DNA of 64,000 nt from Paralcaligenes ureilyticus (GTDB lineage: Bacteria; Pseudomonadota; Gammaproteobacteria; Burkholderiales; Burkholderiaceae_B): NCBI RefSeq assembly GCF_004346225.1, contig NZ_SMAJ01000005.1, positions 1 through 64,000 of the forward strand, written 5' to 3'. Positions 58,209 through 64,000 of this stretch are shown piece by piece. How positions within the stretch are numbered: the first letter of the stretch is position 1; every line of letters begins with the position of its first letter. The notes under the pieces are model-generated. The model did no database searches. It was not told the origin of the DNA and saw only the letters and a program-made list of their open reading frames with translations. The position numbers and the translations under genes are program-made.

Positions 58209-59141
58209 ATGAAAATCGCATTTGTCTTTCCTGGGCAGGGGTCGCAATCGGTAGGCATGCTGGATGCGTGGGCCGGCAACGCGACGGTTGCCCAGGTAAC
58301 GGAGCAGGCGTCGGCGGCGCTCGGCCAGGATCTGGGGGCTCTGATTTCCCAAGGCCCCGCCGACCAGCTTAATCTTACGACCAATACTCAACCCGTCATG
58401 TTGGCGGCGGCCGTGGCGGTGTATCGTGCCTGGATAGCGGCGGGTGGGGCGGCGCCGGTGCTGCTGGCCGGCCACAGCCTGGGCGAATATTCGGCGTTGA
58501 CGGCCGCGGGCGCTTTGACGCTGGGCGACGCGCTGCGGATCGTGCGTGTGCGCGCCGATGCGATGCAAGCGGCGGTACCCGTAGGAACAGGGGGTATGGC
58601 GGCTATCCTGGGGCTGGACGATGAGGCCGTCAAAAACGTCTGCGCGCAGGCTGCCCAGGGCGAAGTGGTTGAAGCGGTCAATTTCAATGCGCCTTCGCAG
58701 GTTGTCATTGCGGGGCATAAAACCGCCGTTGAACGCGCCTGTGTTCTGGCCAAGGCGGCGGGCGCAAAGCGTGCCCTGGTTTTGCCGGTGTCCGCGCCGT
58801 TTCACTCCAGCCTTCTGCAGCCGGCGGCTGTTCGGCTTGAACAGGCCCTGGCGCAGGTCGAACTGAAAACGCCGCTTATTCCGATTATCAACAATGTCGA
58901 TGTGGCCAGTCCGGCCGAGCCTGCGGCCATCAAGAGCGCACTGGTGCGCCAGGCCTGGCACGCGGTGCGCTGGGTGGAAACCGTGCAGGCCATGAAGGCG
59001 CAAGGCATCAGCCATATCGTCGAATGCGGGCCGGGCCGGGTACTGAGTGGTTTGGTCAAACGCATAGACTCCAGCCTGACCGGCCTTTCGATCACCGATC
59101 CAGCTTCGCTGGACGCAGCGCTGGGCGCCTTACAAGGATAA
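58209..59141 (+). CDS. fabD: Malonyl-CoA-ACP transacylase FabD
   Basis: FabD loads malonyl groups onto acyl carrier protein. The 310-residue protein has FVFPGQGSQSVGM at the N-terminus, the nucleophile Ser90 in AGHSLGEYSAL, and the catalytic His in VSAPFHSSLL. The start at 58209 follows the fabH stop by two bases; a longer frame overlaps fabH and is not family-like. fabG follows five bases after its stop. Confidence 0.97.
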   Translation: MKIAFVFPGQGSQSVGMLDAWAGNATVAQVTEQASAALGQDLGALISQGPADQLNLTTNTQPVMLAAAVAVYRAWIAAGGAAPVLLAGHSLGEYSALTAAGALTLGDALRIVRVRADAMQAAVPVGTGGMAAILGLDDEAVKNVCAQAAQGEVVEAVNFNAPSQVVIAGHKTAVERACVLAKAAGAKRALVLPVSAPFHSSLLQPAAVRLEQALAQVELKTPLIPIINNVDVASPAEPAAIKSALVRQAWHAVRWVETVQAMKAQGISHIVECGPGRVLSGLVKRIDSSLTGLSITDPASLDAALGALQG

Positions 59142-59146
59142 AAATC

Positions 59147-59893
59147 ATGCAAGACACGCAGCTCCAGGGCAAAGTGGCCCTTGTCACCGGCGCTACCCGC
59201 GGCATAGGCCGCGCCATTGCGCTTGAACTGGCCGCCCGCGGCGCGCATGTCGTCGCCACCGCGACCTCTGCCGCCGGCGCCCAGACCATTTCCGAAGCAT
59301 TGGCTGCGGTGGGCGGCCGCGGCGTGGTGCTGGATGTCACCGATCTGTCGGCCTGCGAAGCCCTGTGCGATGATCTGGCCAAGCTGGAAGGCGGCGGGCC
59401 TCATATTCTGGTGAACAATGCCGGCATTACGCGTGACAATCTGGCCGTCCGTATGAAGGACGAAGACTGGGATGCAGTGCTCGACACCAATCTTTCCGCC
59501 GTGTTTCGTTTGTCGCGCTGCGTCATGAAGGGCATGATGAAAGCCCGTTGGGGCCGCATTATCAATATTACGTCGGTGGTGGGCTCCAGCGGCAACCCGG
59601 GCCAGGCCAATTATGCGGCCGCCAAGGCCGGGGTCGCGGGCATGGTTCGCGCTTTGGCACGTGAGCTGGGCGGTCGCAATATTACGGTCAATTGTGTGGC
59701 GCCCGGGTTCATCGAAACCGATATGACTCGCGCGTTAACCGAGGCGCAGGCCGCAACCATTTTGTCGCAAATACCACTGGGCCGCATGGGTGCGCCTGCC
59801 GATGTGGCCAATGCCGTGGCCTTTCTTGCCGGCCCGCAGGCGGCCTATATTACGGGTACAACCGTGCATGTCAATGGTGGCATGTATATGTAG
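59147..59893 (+). CDS. fabG: 3-oxoacyl-ACP reductase FabG
   Basis: This is the 248-residue NADPH-dependent short-chain dehydrogenase that reduces 3-oxoacyl-ACP in each elongation round. It has the cofactor loop TGATRGIGRAIA, NNAGITRDNL, catalytic Ser143, Tyr156 and Lys160 (YAAAK), and the C-terminal GTTVHVNGGMYM. The start at 59147 gives the family N-terminus. Between it and acpP is a 280-base gap with a separate promoter. Confidence 0.97.
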   Translation: MQDTQLQGKVALVTGATRGIGRAIALELAARGAHVVATATSAAGAQTISEALAAVGGRGVVLDVTDLSACEALCDDLAKLEGGGPHILVNNAGITRDNLAVRMKDEDWDAVLDTNLSAVFRLSRCVMKGMMKARWGRIINITSVVGSSGNPGQANYAAAKAGVAGMVRALARELGGRNITVNCVAPGFIETDMTRALTEAQAATILSQIPLGRMGAPADVANAVAFLAGPQAAYITGTTVHVNGGMYM

Positions 59894-60003
59894 TTTTCGT
59901 TGCAAGTCGATCGTGCGTCTTGTCTGCCCCGGCGGTTTGTACGCGTTGTACTGTCGAGCGCCTGGTTTTCAAGCGGCCGATCGATTTAAGATGGAATAAT
60001 CAG

Positions 60004-60027
60004 CTGAACGGGGTAAAATCCGTTCAG
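60004..60027 (+). other. Hairpin between fabG and acpP
   Basis: CTGAACGG and CCGTTCAG pair perfectly around GGTAAAAT. No T run follows, so it is not a typical terminator. It could be an operator-like palindrome or an RNA 3' structure; its closeness to the acpP promoter suggests a regulatory site. Confidence 0.4.
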
Positions 60028-60136
60028 TCAAGAGGTGTTCAGGGGGGACGGCGCACGCTGCCGGCGTGTCATGCTGTTTTTATCCGGAAATGCCGTTTTT
60101 TTATCATGGCCAAACCCCATAACTATTTCGTTTGGC

Positions 60137-60142
60137 TATAAT
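60137..60142 (+). promoter_or_regulatory. Consensus -10 box before acpP
   Basis: A perfect TATAAT lies 31 bases before the acpP start codon, suiting the need for very high acyl carrier protein expression apart from the upstream fab genes. The -35 region at about 60114-60119 is a poor match. Confidence 0.5.
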
Positions 60143-60173
60143 TCGCGGGAATTTTCCCAACTTGGAGATCTGC

Positions 60174-60413
60174 ATGGAAAGCATCGAACAGCGCGTCAAA
60201 AAGATCGTCGCTGAACAACTTGGCGTCAACGAAGCCGAGATCAAAAACGAATCTTCCTTCCTTGACGACCTCGGTGCCGATTCGCTCGATATGGTCGAGC
60301 TTGTGATGGCGCTTGAAGATGAATTTGAAACCGAAATCCCGGATGAAGAGGCCGAGAAAATCACGACGGTTCAGCAAGCGGTTGACTATATCTCGTCGCA
60401 TAGCAAACAGTAG
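60174..60413 (+). CDS. acpP: Acyl carrier protein
   Basis: This 79-residue acidic carrier holds growing acyl chains on a phosphopantetheine attached to Ser37 in [10 protein letters not shown]. The start at 60174 has GGAG eight bases upstream and gives the family N-terminus [18 protein letters not shown]. fabF follows after 147 bases. Confidence 0.98.
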   Translation: MESIEQRVKKIVAEQLGVNEAEIKNESSFLDDLGADSLDMVELVMALEDEFETEIPDEEAEKITTVQQAVDYISSHSKQ

Positions 60414-60560
60414 TTTCAACTTTCATGACGCAAGCCCGGTGTTTGCCTGGGCGGGGTCAGGGCGGTTTCTAGAGAGTAGGCCTGCCACAAGCGCTGCGTA
60501 CGGCGCGGGCGTTGGCGTATTCGCTTCAAGCCGCCTTTGTTTTTATAGGAGAAGCCATCC

Positions 60561-61790
60561 GTGAAACGACGTGTCGTCATCACCGGTCTTGGTATTGTTT
60601 CGCCCGTCGGCAACGATATTGATGGCGCCTGGGACAATATCGTCAATGGGCGTTCGGGCATAGGCCGTATTACGCGTTTTGATGCTTCCGCTTTCAGCGC
60701 CCAGATAGCGGGCGAGGTCAAAGGCTTTGACGTGACGCAAGTCATGTCCAGCAAAGAGGCCAAGCAGATGGATACCTTCATCCATTACGGCGTGGCGGCG
60801 GGCGTGCAAGCCTGGCGCGATAGCGGCCTGGAGGTCACGCAGGCCAATGCCGAACGCATAGGCGTCATTGTCGGTTCGGGCATAGGCGGCTTGTCGCGTA
60901 TTGAAGAAACTCAAATTGAATATATGGCACGCGGGCCACGGCGGATATCGCCATTTTTTGTGCCGGCGTCGCTGATCAACCTGATTTCCGGCCAGCTATC
61001 GATCATGCTGAGTCTCAAAGGCCCCAGCTATGCCGTGGTTTCGGCCTGCACAACGGGCCTGCACTCCATTGGCGATGCGGCGCGCCTGATTGAATACGGC
61101 GATGCCGATGTCATGGTGGCCGGCGGGGCCGAGGCCACCGTCTCGCCCTTGGGGATAGGCGGGTTTGCGGCCATGCGCGCCTTGTCCACTCGCAACGATG
61201 ACCCCGCCACGGCTTCGCGCCCCTGGGATCGCGACCGCGACGGATTTGTGCTGGGTGAAGGGGCGGGCGTGGTGGTGCTTGAAGAGTACGAGCATGCCCG
61301 CGCGCGCGGCGCGCGCATCTATGGCGAATTTGCCGGCTATGGCATGAGCTCCGATGCGCACCACATCACTTCGCCGGACCGCGACGGCCCGCGGCGCGGC
61401 GTGGCCAATGCCTTGCGCAATAGCGGGGTCAATCCCGATCAGGTCGACTACGTCAACGCTCACGGCACATCGACCCCCTTGGGCGATAAAAACGAAACCG
61501 AGGCGCTCAAGCTGGCTTTTGGCGATCATGCGAAAAAACTGGTGGTCAATTCCACCAAATCGATGACGGGCCATTTGCTGGGTGCGGCGGGCGGCATCGA
61601 GGCTGTATTCACGACCCTGGCGGTCTATCATCAAATTTCACCCCCCACGATCAATATTTTCAATCAGGATCCGGAGTGCGATCTGGATTACTGCGCCAAC
61701 GAGGCGCGTGACCTCAAGATCGACGTGGCACTGTCGAATTCTTTCGGTTTTGGTGGAACAAACGGGTCGATGGTTGTCCGGCGGATTTAG
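60561..61790 (+). CDS. fabF: Beta-ketoacyl-ACP synthase II FabF
   Basis: This 409-residue condensing enzyme elongates acyl chains, including palmitoleate to cis-vaccenate. Cys163 is in VVSACTTGLHSIGDA, with the two His residues in NAHGTSTPLGD and GHLLGAAGGIEAV. The GTG start has AGGAGA well placed. Standard neighbour of acpP. Confidence 0.97.
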   Translation: MKRRVVITGLGIVSPVGNDIDGAWDNIVNGRSGIGRITRFDASAFSAQIAGEVKGFDVTQVMSSKEAKQMDTFIHYGVAAGVQAWRDSGLEVTQANAERIGVIVGSGIGGLSRIEETQIEYMARGPRRISPFFVPASLINLISGQLSIMLSLKGPSYAVVSACTTGLHSIGDAARLIEYGDADVMVAGGAEATVSPLGIGGFAAMRALSTRNDDPATASRPWDRDRDGFVLGEGAGVVVLEEYEHARARGARIYGEFAGYGMSSDAHHITSPDRDGPRRGVANALRNSGVNPDQVDYVNAHGTSTPLGDKNETEALKLAFGDHAKKLVVNSTKSMTGHLLGAAGGIEAVFTTLAVYHQISPPTINIFNQDPECDLDYCANEARDLKIDVALSNSFGFGGTNGSMVVRRI

Positions 61791-61803
61791 GCCGCAGCGC
61801 CCC

Positions 61804-62385
61804 ATGAACCGCATCAGGCAATGGACCGTCCGGCAACCGCGCTGGGCGACCGTGCTTGCTGCGGGTATTGTTTCTGCCGCCGCCTCGGCGCTGGCCTATG
61901 TGGCGGCACCCCATGTCGTGACGGCGGCGCATGTTGTAGCGGCACCCCTTGTGGGTGCCATCTTCCCGGAATGTGGATATCCGCTAGGCTGCCAAGGTTT
62001 TGCCACCCACGAGGGGTGGCGCTACATAATCCTCGGGCTGGTTTCCGTAGCGGCAGCCCTCGTGGCTGCCATCTCGGCATTTAGGGGAAAACCCTTATTT
62101 CGAGGCCAAACGCCGGCGATGCTCGAGTTCGATGGCGCACGCCAATGGGCGCTGGTCAACGCCGCCGCCCGGCGTCCTTTGCAACTGACCCATGCCTGGC
62201 CCGCCTTTGCGTGGGTGCGTTTGCGCTTTCGCGCGGCGCTGGCCTCCGGCTCAAAGGAAACGATGCTGGAATTGACTGTCTGGAAGGCCAGTGTTTCGCC
62301 CGAAGCGTGGCGCGAACTGCGTGTGCTGCTTGCCAGGCAGGCGACGCTGCCCGAATGGCGCGCTGAAAAGGGAGGGGGGCGATGA
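61804..62385 (+). CDS. Hypothetical membrane protein before rpoE, containing repeat-derived segments
   Basis: The 193-residue frame has a hydrophobic segment at about 14-40, a second near 72-95, and a soluble C-terminal part (about 105-190, LEFDGARQWALVNAAARRPLQLTHAWPAFAWVRLRF). The pattern of two close N-terminal membrane segments with a small cytoplasmic domain, and the place between fabF and rpoE, recall YgfX-like proteins, but I do not see decisive motifs. Three GTAG repeats at 61936-62070 are read through in frame, giving [20 protein letters not shown] and VAAALVAAIS, and separate or form part of the membrane segments. It ends overlapping rpoE (ATGA). Confidence 0.7.
   Translation: MNRIRQWTVRQPRWATVLAAGIVSAAASALAYVAAPHVVTAAHVVAAPLVGAIFPECGYPLGCQGFATHEGWRYIILGLVSVAAALVAAISAFRGKPLFRGQTPAMLEFDGARQWALVNAAARRPLQLTHAWPAFAWVRLRFRAALASGSKETMLELTVWKASVSPEAWRELRVLLARQATLPEWRAEKGGGR
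61936..62070. repeat. GTAG palindromic repeats inside the pre-rpoE membrane protein gene
   Basis: Copies lie at 61936-61959 (forward, GGCACCC/GGGTGCC), 62002-62025 (inverted, GCCACCC/GGGTGGC, loop ACGAG) and 62047-62070 (forward, GGCAGCC/GGCTGCC, loop CTCGT). The loops of the last two carry the same A-to-G or T-to-C change. A degenerate copy precedes them near 61900-61925. Confidence 0.8.
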
Positions 62386-62981
62386 GCGAGCGCGATGTCG
62401 ATGCCGAACTGGTCGATCGCGTGCAGCGTGGCGACAAGCACGCTTTCGATCTGCTGGTTTTAAAGTATCAGCGCAAAATAATGCGCCTGCTTTCGCGCAT
62501 GGTGCGTGATTCGTCCGAGGTCGAGGATGTGGCCCAAGAGGCCTTTATCAAGGCCTACCGTGCTTTGCCCCAGTTTCGCGGCGACAGTGCGTTTTACACC
62601 TGGCTTTATCGCATAGCCATCAATACCGCGCGCAATTGGCAGGTGGCCAATGGGCGTCGTCCCAGCACTCCCAGTGCAATAGAAACCGAAGATGGTGAAA
62701 CTTTTAGTCAAATCGACAACCTAACCGATATCAGTACGCCAGAATCGCAATTGGCAAGCCGTCAGATCGTTGAAACCGTTAACACGGCCATCGACGCTTT
62801 GCCTGCGGAGTTGCGTACGGCTATCGTTTTGCGTGAGATAGAAGGCATGAGCTACGAAGATATCGCCCAGAGTATGAACTGCCCCATCGGGACGGTGCGT
62901 TCACGCATATTCCGGGCGCGAGAAGCGATTGCGGCCCAATTACGCCCTGTTTTGGGCAACGATGCCGATCATCGCTGGTAA
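62382..62981 (+). CDS. rpoE: RNA polymerase sigma factor RpoE
   Basis: This is a 199-residue ECF sigma factor for envelope stress. Region 2 (about 24-92) has AFDLLVLKYQRKIMRLLSRMV and FRGDSAFYTWLYRIAINTARN; region 4 (about 130-190) has LPAELRTAIVLREIEGMSYEDIAQSMNCPIGTVRSRIFRARE. It is followed ten bases later by its anti-sigma gene rseA, then rseB, the standard order. The start overlaps the upstream membrane-protein gene by four bases. Confidence 0.97.
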   Translation: MSERDVDAELVDRVQRGDKHAFDLLVLKYQRKIMRLLSRMVRDSSEVEDVAQEAFIKAYRALPQFRGDSAFYTWLYRIAINTARNWQVANGRRPSTPSAIETEDGETFSQIDNLTDISTPESQLASRQIVETVNTAIDALPAELRTAIVLREIEGMSYEDIAQSMNCPIGTVRSRIFRAREAIAAQLRPVLGNDADHRW

Positions 62982-62991
62982 GGAGACTCCT

Positions 62992-63501
62992 ATGCAAGTA
63001 GCGGCTAAACCCGGACACGACCCTGACTCAGTTACGCTGGAGTCGTCGGTTTCCGTCTGGATGGACGGTGAAGGCGATGCACTTTGCCCTGAGGGCCTTG
63101 ATTCTCCTGCCGGACGGCAAATATGGGATACCTACCATTTGGTGGGCGATGTATTGCGCAACGGCGATCTTGCCTTGCACCCCTCCGATCTTTTCCTGGC
63201 GAGACTTTCCCAGGCGATAGAAGCCGAGCCGCCCATTGTGGCACCCATGCGGCACCGGCTGTCTTCGGTGCGCCTGGGCTTATCGGGTCTGGCGGTGGCG
63301 GCGGCGGTGGTTTCGGTTGCCTGGGTGGCGCTGCCTTATTTCTCCGGGGGCACTGCCGGATCGAATCCGGGCGCGACGGCCACTCAGGTGGTGGCCAGCG
63401 CCGACGATCCGGGTTTGCGCGATTATCTTGATGCGCATCGCCAGATAGCGGGCATCAGCCCGGTGCGGCAGGTGTCTTTCGACGCCGGAGATCAACGCTA
63501 A
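62992..63501 (+). CDS. rseA: Anti-sigma E factor RseA
   Basis: This 169-residue inner-membrane protein holds RpoE inactive. An N-terminal cytoplasmic domain (about 1-90, SVSVWMDGEGDALCPEGL and WDTYHLVGDVLRNG) is followed by one membrane segment (about 96-117, LSGLAVAAAVVSVAWVALPYF) and a short periplasmic tail that would bind RseB and be cut by DegS-type protease. The ATG at 62992 has AGGAG upstream. Its stop shares a base with the rseB start. Confidence 0.92.
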   Translation: MQVAAKPGHDPDSVTLESSVSVWMDGEGDALCPEGLDSPAGRQIWDTYHLVGDVLRNGDLALHPSDLFLARLSQAIEAEPPIVAPMRHRLSSVRLGLSGLAVAAAVVSVAWVALPYFSGGTAGSNPGATATQVVASADDPGLRDYLDAHRQIAGISPVRQVSFDAGDQR

Positions 63502-64000
63502 TGGGTGCATTGGCCGCTCCTTCCCCCGGCGCCGGACGCTTGTACGGGTCGCGCGTCGGCGGTCTGGCGGCGGTTCTGTGTATGGCGGCAGCCTGCGTGC
63601 TGGCCGCGCCGGCATGGGCGGCGGAAGATTCGCCTCAGGCGGTTCCCGATCCCCTTGTAGCGCTGTTGCAAGAAATCCAGACGGCGGCTCGTCAGAGCAA
63701 TTATTCGGGTGTGTTTACCTACCAGCAGGGCCCGGTCATGCAGTCGACCCGGGTCGTACACCGGATGGATGGGACCGGCGAGCGCGAGCTGCTCGAAATG
63801 CTCGATGGCGCGCCGCGCGAGTTCGTCAGGCATAACAACGCCGTTCAGTGTCTTATTCCCGAGAAAAAAACCATAGTGCTGCAGCGCGGGCGTGGTGATC
63901 GTTTTCCCGCTCTGCTGCTGGGCGACGGCAAGAGCATTCCCGCGCATTATGCGATCAAGAAGGGCAGGGTTCCCAGCCGTGTTGCGGGGCGAGAGTGTAC
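63501..64000 (+). CDS. rseB: Sigma-E regulatory protein RseB/MucB (partial)
   Basis: The visible 166 residues start with a signal peptide (about 1-40, ending PAWA|AED) and enter the MucB/RseB lipid-sensing fold (LLQEIQTAARQSNYSGVFTYQQG, then VHRMDGTGERELLEMLDG). RseB shields RseA from proteolysis in the periplasm. The gene continues past the window end, where mucD/degP would be expected. Translational coupling to rseA is suggested by TAATG. Confidence 0.93.
   Translation, partial: MGALAAPSPGAGRLYGSRVGGLAAVLCMAAACVLAAPAWAAEDSPQAVPDPLVALLQEIQTAARQSNYSGVFTYQQGPVMQSTRVVHRMDGTGERELLEMLDGAPREFVRHNNAVQCLIPEKKTIVLQRGRGDRFPALLLGDGKSIPAHYAIKKGRVPSRVAGREC

Noticed and set aside
56125-58221. Leftward open frame of 698 codons opposite plsX and fabH
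   Set aside because: Fully antisense to two well-identified genes, spans both without a domain pattern, and has no credible ribosome-binding site.

Overview
The window looks like chromosomal DNA of a betaproteobacterium of the family Alcaligenaceae (Bordetella / Pusillimonas / Candidimonas type). This rests on GC-rich coding sequence, on the protein sequences (RisA/RisS-like two-component pair, fused TsaB-RimI, fused LivM-LivG, intracellular Cys-type PHA depolymerase) and on gene orders such as smc-zipA-ligA, trpB-trpA-accD and yceD-rpmF-plsX-fabHDG-acpP-fabF-rpoE-rseA-rseB. Assignment below family level is inference. I see no rRNA, tRNA, CRISPR, prophage or intact insertion sequence.

Layout. 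0-9.7 kb: the start of an unidentified leftward gene, serB-mfd (leftward), ispD-ispF (rightward), ahpC/ahpD peroxide defence, and an EnvZ/OmpR-type pair. 9.8-22.7 kb: tsaB-rimI fusion and family-4 uracil-DNA glycosylase, lplT, smc-zipA-ligA, then a leftward msrB-yciB-bolA-ppiC group. 23.3-33.4 kb: two complete branched-chain amino-acid-type (HAAT) ABC importers facing each other, one rightward with a fused LivM-LivG, one leftward with five separate genes. 33.5-36.7 kb: rsxB-like ferredoxin and nth, PHA depolymerase, ferredoxin FdxA. 37.4-45.6 kb: pncB, ridA, relA, trpB-trpA-accD, and an unusual phosphoribosyltransferase-HAD fusion. 45.8-50.8 kb: rne (leftward), then rluC and a HAD phosphatase. 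51.1-55.1 kb: msrP-msrQ, facing maf-rsmI-like-amiD. 55.3-64 kb: the fatty-acid/phospholipid cluster followed by the sigma-E envelope-stress operon, with rseB cut by the window end.

The distinctive feature is intergenic. About 35 copies of a short GTAG-headed palindrome (7-bp stem, CTTGT loop) occur, mostly as inverted pairs. Their stems vary by compensating changes. They resemble REP/REPIN elements such as the Stenotrophomonas GTAG elements. They lie just after stop codons, fill all five convergent gaps that have intergenic space, and in three places have become protein-coding sequence (msrQ, amiD leader, a membrane-protein gene before rpoE). No RAYT transposase is present here.

A second, larger element of 232 bp occurs in two full copies (28364-28595 and 36898-37129) and one half copy (93-182). 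It folds into an outer stem, a side hairpin, a 24-bp inner stem and an apical hairpin, and all the variable stems differ between copies by compensating changes. Each copy has a GTAG repeat pair at the same end. I cannot assign it to a named family; it is the best candidate here for an undescribed mobile or structured element.
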